From Croceimicrobium sp963974215 (GTDB taxonomy: Bacteria; Bacteroidota; Bacteroidia; Flavobacteriales; Schleiferiaceae): a DNA stretch of 64,000 nucleotides. Every line of letters starts with the position of its first letter. Position 1 is the first letter of the stretch. Location: contig CAXBBL010000002.1 of the NCBI GenBank assembly GCA_963974215.1, positions 124,001 through 188,000 of the forward strand. Reading direction: 5' to 3'. Positions 15,796 through 25,146 of this stretch are shown piece by piece. Under the pieces are notes generated by a model. It was not told the origin of the DNA, did not search any database, and saw only the letters and a program-made list of their open reading frames with translations. The position numbers were made by a program, and so were the translations under genes.

Positions 15796-18313
15796 TCGAA
15801 GCCTTTTTTCTATGATCTAGGAAAAGAAGTGCAGGCACTCCCAAGAGTATTAATAGTGAGCTAATCCAAGCAATGGTGTTAAAAGTGCCCGAAGCCGAAT
15901 CGCGGTACTCGAAAATAATTTCATGCTTACCCGCGGGAATTTTTAAAGCGCGTAAAATATAGTTAGCGCGAATAATTTCTGCCTCTTCCCCATCAATGGT
16001 GGCAACCCAATTTTCAGGATACCAGATATCGGAAAAGAGGGCTAAATTTTCACCGCTCCCATTATAACTATAAACCATTTTCTCGGGATCATAGCTTTGT
16101 AAGCTAATAGAGCCTTGTCCGGTATTGGCGCCTAAAGCTCCTACTTTAGCTGCCATATTCGCTCTTAAAATAGCCGTTTGCGCCGAATTAAAATTATTTA
16201 AGGCAGCAATTTCCGCATCTGCATCAGCTACCTCCTTAATGTTCGATACCAACCAGGCATTGCCTAAGCGACTGGGGTTTTCTAAAGGCTGACCTTGCGG
16301 ATTGAGAATAAAATAGCGGGTATTTAGCATATTCAGCACCGGTGTATTATTAAATACTTCCGGACTAAAAGCCTGGCTGTTTAAGGCTTTGGTTAATTTC
16401 TCGATTTCCGCTCCCAGCGCAGTTTCTACTACTTCTTGGTAAATCTTCAACTTAGCGCCATGATAACCGCCAAGACTGTAATGGAAGAAAGAAGTGGAAG
16501 CATCATTAAAAGGCGAAACGGTTAAATTCAGCGTTCGGAAAAATGGATCTTTTGCATATTGTGCCATAATTTGTTGATCGGCCGCCGAAGGAAGAATACC
16601 ATAATTCTTTTCCAGTTTTTTCGCATCCACAAAATTCTCTTCATTCAGAAAACGCTTATTCACGGGGAACATATCCGCCAAGATTAACAGTCCCATACTA
16701 ATAATTAGCACCTTCTTTTTTAGAACATTCCGCTGGTAAAGGAAAATTAAGCCCGCGCCCAGAAGAACGAAAATCAAACTGCGCATTACATCTGCTTTAA
16801 AAATTGTGATGCGCGCATCTTCTAAATTACTAATAAAAATATCGGCCTGAGCTTGCTGAAATCCCGCATCCGCTAAGGCAGATGGCAATGTTTCCGCTTC
16901 CTGACTGCTTAAGAAAGTATTAAATAAAGAAGGGGAAGCCATATTTAGAACAAGAAATAGAACTAAAATGCCTGCTCCGAGATAGAAGAGATTTTGTTTG
17001 GATAATTTCGGTCCGATTAAAAGCTTAGCCTCTTTTTGCCAATCAGCGCCGTCTATTTTTGCCAGCGCGCCTAATCCTAAGATGGCTAATAGCGGCAGAA
17101 TAATTTCGGGGATTACCATCATAGAAGCTACCGCTCTAAACTTATTATAGAAGGGAACATTATCTAGGAAGAAATTGGTTAGTCCTTCAAAGTTCTTTCC
17201 CCAAGCCAGAGCCATGGTCAGTAAGCCCGCGCCAACTAAAACATATTTCAAGGAACCCGACCGTAGGAAGAGTGCTAGAAAGGCCAAGAGGCAAATCACC
17301 GCCCCCGCATAAACCGGTCCGCTAGTAAAAGGCTGATCGCCGAAATAACTATTTTGCTGCGCAATACTCTGACGAAAACGCGCGTCAACTGCGGCTAAAG
17401 CCTCTTCATTTTCACCCAGTCTGCCCGTAGGCCCTCCCTTGTAATTAGGCACTAATAAACTAAAGCTTTCTGCTTTTCCATAAGACCAACTGGTAACATA
17501 GCTACGATCTAGACCTTCGGTTTTATCTTCTTTATTAGTGGTTAGTTCCGATTTACCACGAATGGTCTTCTTACCATAATTATAGGTATTACTGAGATAG
17601 GGAAGATTGGCCGCCACGCCAATTAAGGCCCCCGCAATTAAAAGGACAGTAGTTTTCGCAAAACCCGGTAAAGCCTTGGCTTTGGCTGCTTGCACCAATT
17701 CCCACACCCCGTAAGGAATGGCGAGAAACAAGAAGTAATAGAACATTTGGGGGTGACGCGCCGCTAGTTCTAAGCCGGTAAATAGAGTAAAAATAGCGAG
17801 GCCGGTAAAGACCTTCTTCTGGCGGTAAGCCCAAATCATCCCTGCTAAAATACCCGGCAGATAAGCCATGGCGTGAATTTTCGAATTATGCCCCGCTTCG
17901 AGCACAATCATAAAATAACTGGAAAAGGCATAACCGAGGGCACCAACAATACCAATGAGCGGATCTAGCTTTAGCGATAAGGCCAAAAGGTAAAAACCCA
18001 CCATCAATAAAATGAGGTATCCTACCGCGGGATTGAATATTCCATTCACCGTTTTGGGCACATAATGCAAAAGCTCACCGCTATACACCACACTAATCAG
18101 GTAAGTAGGCATACCGGAGAACATAACATTAGTCCACAAAATCTGACGATCTTCTTTTTCGCGATATTTAAAAACCTCCGCCGCCGAGCCTCGGTATTGC
18201 TTAATATCATTCTGTTGTATGGCCTTTCCCGAGAAAACAGGTGAGTTAAAGGTGGCTGAAACAATTATAAAAACCGCGATGGCGATCAGGTGAATGCTGT
18301 ACTTCTTTTGCAT
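15773..18313 (-). CDS. YfhO family multi-pass membrane protein
   Basis: Protein of 846 residues with roughly 12-13 hydrophobic segments, a large extracytoplasmic part between about residues 560 and 800, and a final membrane segment (ISSLLILLGVPALLFLD). The N-terminus has the GT-C-like loop after the first helix (QQNDIKQYRGSA) and LIGIVGALGYAFSSYFMIVLEAGH. The family includes Bacillus YfhO, implicated in glycosylation of wall polymers, and many Bacteroidota proteins of unknown exact role. Overlap with the GT4 gene supports a role in cell-surface glycan assembly. The start ATG at 18313 precedes a lysine-rich n-region and a first membrane helix. Confidence 0.82.
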   Translation of the reverse strand: MQKKYSIHLIAIAVFIIVSATFNSPVFSGKAIQQNDIKQYRGSAAEVFKYREKEDRQILWTNVMFSGMPTYLISVVYSGELLHYVPKTVNGIFNPAVGYLILLMVGFYLLALSLKLDPLIGIVGALGYAFSSYFMIVLEAGHNSKIHAMAYLPGILAGMIWAYRQKKVFTGLAIFTLFTGLELAARHPQMFYYFLFLAIPYGVWELVQAAKAKALPGFAKTTVLLIAGALIGVAANLPYLSNTYNYGKKTIRGKSELTTNKEDKTEGLDRSYVTSWSYGKAESFSLLVPNYKGGPTGRLGENEEALAAVDARFRQSIAQQNSYFGDQPFTSGPVYAGAVICLLAFLALFLRSGSLKYVLVGAGLLTMALAWGKNFEGLTNFFLDNVPFYNKFRAVASMMVIPEIILPLLAILGLGALAKIDGADWQKEAKLLIGPKLSKQNLFYLGAGILVLFLVLNMASPSLFNTFLSSQEAETLPSALADAGFQQAQADIFISNLEDARITIFKADVMRSLIFVLLGAGLIFLYQRNVLKKKVLIISMGLLILADMFPVNKRFLNEENFVDAKKLEKNYGILPSAADQQIMAQYAKDPFFRTLNLTVSPFNDASTSFFHYSLGGYHGAKLKIYQEVVETALGAEIEKLTKALNSQAFSPEVFNNTPVLNMLNTRYFILNPQGQPLENPSRLGNAWLVSNIKEVADADAEIAALNNFNSAQTAILRANMAAKVGALGANTGQGSISLQSYDPEKMVYSYNGSGENLALFSDIWYPENWVATIDGEEAEIIRANYILRALKIPAGKHEIIFEYRDSASGTFNTIAWISSLLILLGVPALLFLDHRKKASSGEDITA

Positions 18314-18782
18314 GCTTTTCCAAGATTGAGGCCCAAATATAGGGCATTGCCATGAGGCAGGGAAAGGGAAATATAAGAAGGAGGGAGAAAATTGGGAAAT
18401 GGGCTTTTATGGCGGTCTTGGTCCATCTTAAATTACGGAGTAAGCCCAACAAATTAAGAATAGATACAAGTAGATTTTCGAGAATACCCTAATTGATTGT
18501 CACCTTAAACGAAGGCCATTCCATTTTTTATCCTTCTAGCTCCGTTAAACGAAGCGACCACCTCCAACGCCAACACCATAAGTTTGATACGGATAAAAAA
18601 GACTTGCTTAAAGCTTCTGATTTCCAAACCTAAAGAGAGAAAACAAGATTTTTTTTAAGCAAGTGTAAAAATCACACTTAAACCCCGTATCGAAGCCCGT
18701 TTTTTAGTAATATTGCGATTGAGTTAACAAAACTTTAATTTAATGGCATTGTTTAACACCCTCAATTACTAATCTATTAAGT
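18314..18782. other. Long intergenic region upstream of the T9SS cargo gene
   Basis: No gene is seen in this 469-base stretch between two divergent genes. It holds a perfect 11 bp inverted repeat (ACTTGCTTAAA at 18602-18612 and TTTAAGCAAGT at 18654-18664). Partly overlapping the right arm is AGTGTA-N5-CACACT (18662-18678), which resembles the core of the palindrome at the GH31 and pckA promoters. No clear TTG/TAnnTTTG pair was found for the gene at 18783. Confidence 0.4.
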
Positions 18783-21680
18783 ATGAAAAAACTATTATTA
18801 GGATTATTTTTCTCGATTCCGATTCTCGGGTTTAGTCAAATTTTTGCCCCAGAAGGCTTAAATATGCCCGGCACATGGGATGGATTTTCAAACCCCCCAA
18901 CCGTTGCGGCTATTGGTGGAGTGCAAGTAACGGGTGGTACTGTATTACCTAACTCAAATTTAGGAACTTCAATAAATAGCACAGAAATTGAAGTTGCTGC
19001 TAGTGGAGGAGACCTTGTTGGGGGTACTTATACCTTTCTTTTTACTAGCGGACCCTTGGGTAATGAATTCAATACAAAATGGGGTGATGTTAGCGTAATA
19101 ATAGATCAAGTTCAAGCCTATAATACAGGCGGTGCTGATAATTCAATTACAATAACCAACGGCAAATGGTATACAATGAATTGGCGAAATCAAGGATATG
19201 TCAATACAAGCGCCATTTTCATGGAAACTTCTGCTCAGCCTGTAACTATTAATAGTGTAACGGACCTTTCTGCATCAGTTGTTGCACCAGGTCAATCACC
19301 TAGCCTAACAGTTGCACTAAGCGCTAATCCTTCCGCAGAAGAAAAAATATTTATTATTTATACCACAGATGGTTTTTCCACCAGAACTGCGTTAGAGATT
19401 TCCGGCTTTGCTGGTGGATCTGCTTCCATTAGTCTTCCATCACAAAATGCCGGAACTACTGTTCAATATTATGTTTGCTCCTCAACAATTGACTTAACGG
19501 GTGTTACTCCCGCTAATGCCGAAAATTTTGATATGAGAACCATTAAAGTTCTTTCTGGAAGTTCTTATACCGTTGCAAATTCATGGGCAACTTCAGGATC
19601 ATCTACTAATTGGAGCGATGCGAGTGCCTGGGCGGCAAATGAAGTTCCTGTGGCGGGTTTTGCTGTTAGTATAGGAAACAACCTTACCCTTGACCAAGAT
19701 GCAACTATATCATCTCTTACAATTGCCTCAGGAGTAACCTTCACAGCTTCAGATGCATCAGCTCGTAGCTTAACAATTAGCAGAGACGCCGCAGGTAGCG
19801 CAACCACTATTACAAATAGCGGCGGTACTTGGGCCAACGGAACAGGCGGCAGCACGATTGTTTTTGCGGGTACTCCTAACGCTGGCGACGCTGTTCACCA
19901 AACTTCAGGAACTTTGGCCTTCGAAAATGTGACCATTGCGAAGACTGGCGGCACCAATAACGTAGGTGTTGATTTTCAAAGTAACTCCTCTGTTTCTGGA
20001 ACGCTTGAAATTGGTGAAGGTGGTTATGTAAGTACCCCTCCACCAAGCTCTTTTTACGGGGGCAGCGCAATTCTTGAATTTAATCAGGGAGGAAGTGCCA
20101 ATTATAATGTAGGAGCTAGCGATAATTCTTGGTCTACCACTGAAATTCCACAAAACATTACCATTACTTCTGGCACAGTTACATTAAATAGCGATCGTAC
20201 CGCTACCGGAGCGTTAATCGTTTCTAGCGGAGCTACTTTAGAAGTATCCGCCAACAGTGATTTGACTATTGGTGGAAATTTTGACTTAGATGGCACGACC
20301 AACCTAAGAGCCACTAGCTCTGGTTATGCCCAGTTAAAAGTAAGCGGCACCCTTTCTAATAATGGTACTTTTAACCATGAACAATATTTTACTGGAGATT
20401 GGCAAATGGTGGCTGCTTCAATGGATGCTACAACAGCTAGTTATTTTGGTTCAGTTGGGACAGATGGTGGCACCGCAAATACTCAGAATCTTTTCTCTTG
20501 GGATGGAACCCAATATGTTAATGTGGTTAATAACGCCGCTACAATTACACCGGGCCAAGGTTACTTTGGCTATGTCGGCACCAATGGTTTTAGAACCGCA
20601 GCCAACGCCACTTACAGCTTTACGGGTAATCCAAATACTAGTGCTACCCCAGTGTTAACTTTCGCCACTTCGACCGCCGATATGACTGCAGGTGCTTTAG
20701 GTGACGATGGTTGGAACTTAGTAGCTAACCCATTTACGTGTGCTTTGGATTTCACAACCTTAAGCAGAACTAATGTAAACGATGCTTTCTACATCTATGA
20801 TGCTGCTACTACTGGTTACCAAAGCTATAGTGCCGGCGGTATTGCTGTGGGAGAAATTGCTCCTATGCAGTCTTTCTGGGTACAAGCAAATGCATCAAGC
20901 CCAAGCCTAGGAACCTTAACGATGAGCGCCAATGGTACCGTAGCATCTGCTCCAGAACTTTATAAAAATAGCATCAATTTCGACCGCTTAGTATTACGTA
21001 CCGCTGCGCTTAACGATAGTACCGCCGTAGATTATACCGTTGTTTCTTTTATCGAAAACAACAGCAACCACGCTTACGATGGTGACTGGGATGCTCGTAA
21101 ATTTTACAATGCGGGTGAATTACCTAATATCTACTCGACCTTTAACGGCGAAGAAATGGCCGTAAACGCCATCGACTTCGGTCCAAGTAGCACCACTACT
21201 GGTTCTATTGATATTTCCTATCGTGCGCCTCACGTAGGTAATACCTATGAAATTAGCTTCGATAAAGATTATATGTTATACCGTTATATGGTAGTATTAG
21301 AGGATAAGAAGACGGGTACTTTTACTAATCTTGGAGAGAGCAATTACCAGTTCAACTTCGATGATACTTACATTGACCGTTTTGTTTTACACTTCAATGC
21401 TCAAGGTATTGGCATGGAGGAGCTTATTAGTAATGCTGGTAAAGCCACATTAGAAGCTTGGGCTTATGATGGTGCTATTCACTACCAAGCTAATTACGGG
21501 GGTAGCGCCGAATTAATCTTAATTGATTTAAGTGGACAAAATGTTTGGACTAGCTTTGTAGAGTTCAACCAAGGTGAGCGCGCCTCACTAGAATTAGGCG
21601 ATATTAAGGCCGGTGTTTACTTATTAAAAAGTACAGATGCCGAAGGCCGCAGCAATACCACTAAAGTTTACTTGAAGTAA
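18783..21680 (+). CDS. Secreted T9SS cargo, adhesin-like
   Basis: Protein of 965 residues. The signal peptide is MKKLLLGLFFSIPILGFSQ, a form common in Flavobacteria. The body is rich in Ser, Thr, Gly and Asn: a beta-sandwich (about 20-170), a fibronectin/bacterial-Ig-like stretch (170-260), a segment with WSDASAWAANEVPVAG that recurs in bacterial repeat proteins, and a conserved region with WNLVANPF. The final 75 residues (AWAYDGAIHYQANYGG, LSGQNVWTS, GVYLLKS, TTKVYLK) match type A T9SS sorting domains, so export and surface attachment or release are expected. No catalytic motif was seen. A 63-residue possible sorting-tail protein follows 22 bases later. Confidence 0.85.
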   Translation: MKKLLLGLFFSIPILGFSQIFAPEGLNMPGTWDGFSNPPTVAAIGGVQVTGGTVLPNSNLGTSINSTEIEVAASGGDLVGGTYTFLFTSGPLGNEFNTKWGDVSVIIDQVQAYNTGGADNSITITNGKWYTMNWRNQGYVNTSAIFMETSAQPVTINSVTDLSASVVAPGQSPSLTVALSANPSAEEKIFIIYTTDGFSTRTALEISGFAGGSASISLPSQNAGTTVQYYVCSSTIDLTGVTPANAENFDMRTIKVLSGSSYTVANSWATSGSSTNWSDASAWAANEVPVAGFAVSIGNNLTLDQDATISSLTIASGVTFTASDASARSLTISRDAAGSATTITNSGGTWANGTGGSTIVFAGTPNAGDAVHQTSGTLAFENVTIAKTGGTNNVGVDFQSNSSVSGTLEIGEGGYVSTPPPSSFYGGSAILEFNQGGSANYNVGASDNSWSTTEIPQNITITSGTVTLNSDRTATGALIVSSGATLEVSANSDLTIGGNFDLDGTTNLRATSSGYAQLKVSGTLSNNGTFNHEQYFTGDWQMVAASMDATTASYFGSVGTDGGTANTQNLFSWDGTQYVNVVNNAATITPGQGYFGYVGTNGFRTAANATYSFTGNPNTSATPVLTFATSTADMTAGALGDDGWNLVANPFTCALDFTTLSRTNVNDAFYIYDAATTGYQSYSAGGIAVGEIAPMQSFWVQANASSPSLGTLTMSANGTVASAPELYKNSINFDRLVLRTAALNDSTAVDYTVVSFIENNSNHAYDGDWDARKFYNAGELPNIYSTFNGEEMAVNAIDFGPSSTTTGSIDISYRAPHVGNTYEISFDKDYMLYRYMVVLEDKKTGTFTNLGESNYQFNFDDTYIDRFVLHFNAQGIGMEELISNAGKATLEAWAYDGAIHYQANYGGSAELILIDLSGQNVWTSFVEFNQGERASLELGDIKAGVYLLKSTDAEGRSNTTKVYLK

Positions 21681-21702
21681 TAGTTTTAAAGCATTAAAGA
21701 AC

Positions 21703-21894
21703 ATGAAAAATATTAAGACCCTTTTAACCCTTAGCTTTATTTGCAGTGCTTTATTTCTAAGCGCACAACCCTCTCCGCCCAACGGAGGCGGAGCTCCCGC
21801 ACCAATTCCCGGCCTAGTTTTACTCGCCGCAGCTGGTGCAGCAGTAGGTGCAAAAGCTATTCACAACAAAAAGAAAGAAAACGACTTAGACTAA
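21703..21894 (+). CDS. Short exported protein with a CTERM-like tail
   Basis: Protein of 63 residues. Residues 1-21 are a signal peptide (KNIKTLLTLSFICSALFLSA, then QPSPP). A Pro/Gly-rich linker is followed by PIPGLVLLAAAGAAVGAKA and a basic tail (HNKKKEND). Short motif, one hydrophobic segment and basic tail is the plan of protein-sorting tails, and it resembles the PID-CTERM type described for small Bacteroidota proteins; here the motif reads PIPG rather than PID. No exosortase-like gene lies in this window. It starts 22 bases after the T9SS cargo gene and is followed by a terminator, so the two share a transcript. Confidence 0.65.
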   Translation: MKNIKTLLTLSFICSALFLSAQPSPPNGGGAPAPIPGLVLLAAAGAAVGAKAIHNKKKENDLD

Positions 21895-21918
21895 GTCTGT
21901 CTCAATCTTATATTATGG

Positions 21919-21949
21919 AACCCGTAGCCGAAACGCTACGGGTTTTTTT
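21919..21949 (+). terminator. Terminator after the T9SS cargo and CTERM-like pair
   Basis: A perfect 10 bp stem (AACCCGTAGC at 21919-21928, GCTACGGGTT at 21935-21944), six-base loop, then a T run. Confidence 0.9.
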
Positions 21950-22336
21950 ATAATCCATTATTCTAGCCATTTGCTTCAAACATTAATTTCAGAAGCATCC
22001 TAAGCAAAGCTCCTCCCTCAGCCTCAATTTTCCTTAGTTTCACCAACACGACCGCAATCCATCTCTCGTCTCTCCAGATATCGAGATGTCGCACCTATGG
22101 CGCCTGGCTCCCTGACCATGAATATACCTATCGAGATGTCGCCCTCTGGGGCTTTTAGGTACTCCTACCATTCAAAGATCCCAAGTCCAAACATTCAAAC
22201 CTTCAAAACCGCAAATCCCCTCCTTAACGAAATCCCTCTCTCGTCTCTTTGTCTCTTGTCTCTTGTCTCTCTAACAATTTACTCTCCCAAAAGCCTAAAC
22301 TTCAGCCTCAATTTTCCTTAGTTTTGGAACCGCATT
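21950..22336. repeat. Intergenic region with direct repeats
   Basis: There is no gene here. A 22-base direct repeat (CAGCCTCAATTTTCC then TTAGTTT) occurs at 22019-22040 and again at 22303-22324, just before the next ATG; the second copy runs into TAGTTTTG, a -7-like box, while the first has drifted. Between them TATCGAGATGTCGC occurs at 22079-22092 and 22129-22142, exactly 50 bases apart, each followed by a short GC-rich near-palindrome, and there is a TCTCTTG-rich run at 22230-22272. Confidence 0.6.
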
Positions 22337-22933
22337 ATGAGCATCAAAAAGACACTCCATATTCTACCCGCCGGTGGCTTTTCACATGAAGTAGCTGCCT
22401 TAGCCCTCGCCTGTAATTTTAGTGATACTTGCTACTATGATGACTATAAACAAGAGGCCGGAATAAAGTCTCCGTCGGAAATAAAAGCGGGATCGCAAGT
22501 TGCTCTTGCCATTGGCTCTTCTGAGGAAAGGGAAAATATTTATACTTCCTTAAAAGGGGATTATCACTTTCCTTCCCTTATTCATCCTTCTGCCCTATTA
22601 ATGAGCCCAGAATCGATTCGCACAGGCCGAGGGGCGATTATTTGCGCAGGTAGCATTTTAACCACTAATATTAGTCTGGGCGATTTTGTAATCATCAACC
22701 TACATTCCAGTGTAGGTCATGATTGTGTATTGGGTGACTTTGTTTCGCTAATGCCCGGAGCCCGTTTAAGTGGCGGGGTTATTTTAGAAGATGGTGTTTA
22801 TGTGGGAACGAATGCCAGCATTTTACCAGGCTTACGTATTGGCAAAGGTGCCACCATTGGCGCGGGTGCGGTGGTAACTAAACATGTTGAACCTAATAGC
22901 ACTGTGGTTGGTGTTCCGGCTAAAGCCATTTAA
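22337..22933 (+). CDS. NeuD-like sugar O/N-acetyltransferase
   Basis: Protein of 198 residues. The N-terminal half (about 1-80) is the Rossmann-like PglD/NeuD N-domain (ILPAGGFSHEVAALAL). The C-terminal half is a left-handed beta-helix of hexapeptide repeats (AIICAGSILTTNISLGDFVI, SVGHDCVLGDFV) with the probable catalytic His in HSSVGHDC, ending GAGAVVTKHVEPNSTVVGVP. Family members acetylate nucleotide-linked or polymer sugars with acetyl-CoA. No other sugar-nucleotide gene is adjacent, so its polysaccharide target is unknown. Its stop codon TAA overlaps the start of a MITE-like repeat. Confidence 0.82.
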   Translation: MSIKKTLHILPAGGFSHEVAALALACNFSDTCYYDDYKQEAGIKSPSEIKAGSQVALAIGSSEERENIYTSLKGDYHFPSLIHPSALLMSPESIRTGRGAIICAGSILTTNISLGDFVIINLHSSVGHDCVLGDFVSLMPGARLSGGVILEDGVYVGTNASILPGLRIGKGATIGAGAVVTKHVEPNSTVVGVPAKAI

Positions 22934-23121
22934 CGTGAATTCGAAGTAAAATCAGGCCTCAGACCCCTTGTAAATAGTGGAGTTCGAGCCTATGCAGTGA
23001 AGCAATAGCGGGCCATTGCAAGAAGCAGAGGCGCGGAAAGCCGCTTTTTAGAAGGGGGCACAAATGGATTTTCCAATAAAAGCGAAAATCTGAGGCTATG
23101 ATTTATAGTCGAACTCACGTT
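22932..23121. mobile_element. MITE-like repeat, copy 1 (about 190 bases)
   Basis: The ends are AACGTGAATTCGA (22932-22944) and TCGAACTCACGTT (23109-23121), 13 bp inverted repeats with one mismatch, extended inward by CCTCAGA/TCTGAGG, and flanked by TA. Read in reverse complement it aligns with copy 2 (43497-43754) but lacks the 74-base segment that copy 2 has between two ATTTTC motifs. It lies between convergent genes and its first bases form part of the upstream stop codon. There is no coding capacity. Confidence 0.8.
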
Positions 23122-23142
23122 ATTTAAAAACCGAGCAAGGAA

Positions 23143-24105
23143 TTATTCATTGTCTCGGCGTTCCGCGATTTTAGCAGCTTCTTCATCCTCCATCGCCAAA
23201 GCCCTGCGCTTTAATCCCGCAATGGAAGCATTAAGCTCGAAGCCGATAATCAATACCAAAGCATTGAGGTATATCCAAAGTAGAATTACCATCAAAGTGC
23301 CAATACTACCATACAGTTTATTGTACTGATTGAAATTGGCAACATAAAAACTAAAGCCCCAAGAAGAAACCACAATTAAAACCGTCGCTAAAATGGCTCC
23401 AGGTGAAATAAAGCGCCAAGCACGATTGCCCGATGGTCCGTAATTGTAGAGTAAAACAATTCCTATAAAAACCTGCAGAATCAATAAAGTATAACGGGTA
23501 AGCTCTACTGCAAAGGCAGAAATTACTTCTAAACCGAAAAAGGATAATAACCCGTTAAGCACATCGGAACTGAAAATAATAACGATGATCCCAATAATGA
23601 AGTTTACACTTAGTACAATGGTTAAACCAAAAGACACCAGCATTTGCTGCCAAAAGTTTCTGCTTTCAATTTGGTGAATGGTTTGGTTGAAATTGCTAAT
23701 AATCGCACTAATACCATTAGTTGAAAAGATGAGGGCTAAGAAAAAACCGACCGATAATAATCCCCCGCGTTTATTGCGCAGCACATCCTTAATCGTACTG
23801 AAAGTTGCATCATACGTATCGGGCGGTAATATTCGCTGGAAGATATCGTAAATCTCCTGTTCCAATGATTCTACTGGAAAGAAGGGAATTAGCGTAAAAA
23901 AGAAAATAATTCCTGGAAAAAGCGCTAGGAAAAACGAATAGGCAATCGATCCTGCGCGACTTGTCACACTACCTTCCGCCACTCCTTCGTAAAAAAAGCT
24001 GGTTACATCGTAAAGGCTAAGGCCATCGAAAAGTGGCAGTACAATTTTCTTGCTTGCCCGGGTAACACGACTCCAGCTTTTCTTCAAACGTCTTATAATC
24101 CACAT
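23143..24105 (-). CDS. YihY/BrkB family inner membrane protein
   Basis: Protein of 320 residues with six predicted membrane helices. Family marks are GSIAYSFFLALFPGIIFFF near residue 53, NGISAIISNFNQTIHQIESR near residue 130, and GPSGNRAWRFISPGAILATV near residue 225. Once called ribonuclease BN, the family is now regarded as membrane proteins of uncertain function, possibly transporters. The C-terminus is charged and cytoplasmic (LKRRALAMEDEEAAKIAE). It is convergent with the acetyltransferase gene across MITE copy 1 and probably has its own promoter. Confidence 0.88.
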   Translation of the reverse strand: MWIIRRLKKSWSRVTRASKKIVLPLFDGLSLYDVTSFFYEGVAEGSVTSRAGSIAYSFFLALFPGIIFFFTLIPFFPVESLEQEIYDIFQRILPPDTYDATFSTIKDVLRNKRGGLLSVGFFLALIFSTNGISAIISNFNQTIHQIESRNFWQQMLVSFGLTIVLSVNFIIGIIVIIFSSDVLNGLLSFFGLEVISAFAVELTRYTLLILQVFIGIVLLYNYGPSGNRAWRFISPGAILATVLIVVSSWGFSFYVANFNQYNKLYGSIGTLMVILLWIYLNALVLIIGFELNASIAGLKRRALAMEDEEAAKIAERRDNE

Positions 24106-24222
24106 GACTAATAATTAAGCAAAGGTAAATTAGAATACCGCTATTTCGTATACTTCAGGGTTAAATATCACGACATTAAGACCTTAATAATCTAATGTTT
24201 GGCATCTCCCTTGAGGGAAAAA

Positions 24223-25065
24223 TTAAAGCTTAGATTTTAAACTCATATCCAAACCTTTTACCGAATGCGTTAAGGCGCCTACTGAAATAAAATCGACACC
24301 CGTTTCCGCGTAAGCCCGCAAAGTTTGCTCGTTAATACCACCCGATGATTCGGTTTCCAATCGACCGTTTACCAATTGCACCGCCTTAAGGGTATCAGCT
24401 ACGCTAAAGTTATCGAACATCACCCGTTGCACGCCTGTACTAGCCAATAATTCTTCAATCTCCTTAAAGTTGCGCGTTTCCACTTCAATGGGAATACTTA
24501 AATTATTTTTGGCTAAATACTCCTTGGCCTTGCTTACCGCGGCACTAACACCGCCTGCAAAATCGACGTGATTATCTTTTAACATCACCATATCGTACAA
24601 GCCAAAACGGTGATTGTGACCGCCGCCTATTAAAACCGCTTCCTTTTCGATAATTCGGAGATTGGGCGTGGTTTTACGCGTATCTAATAAGCGACAGTTC
24701 GTATGACTTATAAGCTGAACCAGAGAATTGGTATAGGTAGCAATGCCACTCATGCGCTGCATTAAATTTAAAGCAATGCGCTCGCCTTGTAACATGGCGC
24801 GGATGGGACCAGTAATGTAAAAAGCAATATCGCCCTTTTTCACCATGGCACCATCGTCAAGTAATTTCTCAAACTGGATGGCGGGGTTTACTTCGGCAAA
24901 AACTGCTCGAGCTACTTCTACTCCCGCCAGAATACCGTCTTCTTTTACAATTAACTGCATCTGCCCTTGAGCACTGGTAGGAATAGCACAATTGGAACTA
25001 TGATCGCCACTGCCAATGTCTTCTGCAAGGGCTTGTTTTATAATCTGGCTGTAAGGGTTTTTCAT
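24223..25065 (-). CDS. nadC: Nicotinate-nucleotide pyrophosphorylase (carboxylating)
   Basis: Quinolinate phosphoribosyltransferase of 280 residues, making nicotinate mononucleotide from quinolinate and PRPP in de novo NAD synthesis. Recognisable parts are EDIGSGDHSS near residue 15, GERIALNLMQRMSGIAT near residue 95, LLDTRKTTPNLR near residue 125, IGGGHNHRFGLYDMVMLKDNH near residue 146, and the C-terminal ESSGGINEQTLRAYAETGVDFISVG. The length is normal. nadA and nadB are not in the window. A TAAATTTG box on the minus strand (25070-25077) ends four bases before the ATG, suggesting a leaderless or near-leaderless transcript. Confidence 0.95.
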   Translation of the reverse strand: MKNPYSQIIKQALAEDIGSGDHSSNCAIPTSAQGQMQLIVKEDGILAGVEVARAVFAEVNPAIQFEKLLDDGAMVKKGDIAFYITGPIRAMLQGERIALNLMQRMSGIATYTNSLVQLISHTNCRLLDTRKTTPNLRIIEKEAVLIGGGHNHRFGLYDMVMLKDNHVDFAGGVSAAVSKAKEYLAKNNLSIPIEVETRNFKEIEELLASTGVQRVMFDNFSVADTLKAVQLVNGRLETESSGGINEQTLRAYAETGVDFISVGALTHSVKGLDMSLKSKL

Positions 25066-25146
25066 CTTGCAAATTTAATATTAAGATTTTCCCAATCTCC
25101 TTTTTTAAGCTTTAAAGCCACGCTTTTTATACCCTTCGGTAGATGC

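Noticed and set aside
22230..22272. TCTCTTG-rich run as a CRISPR-like or tandem array
   Set aside because: The units are 6-8 bases and irregular with no spacers; it is low-complexity DNA.
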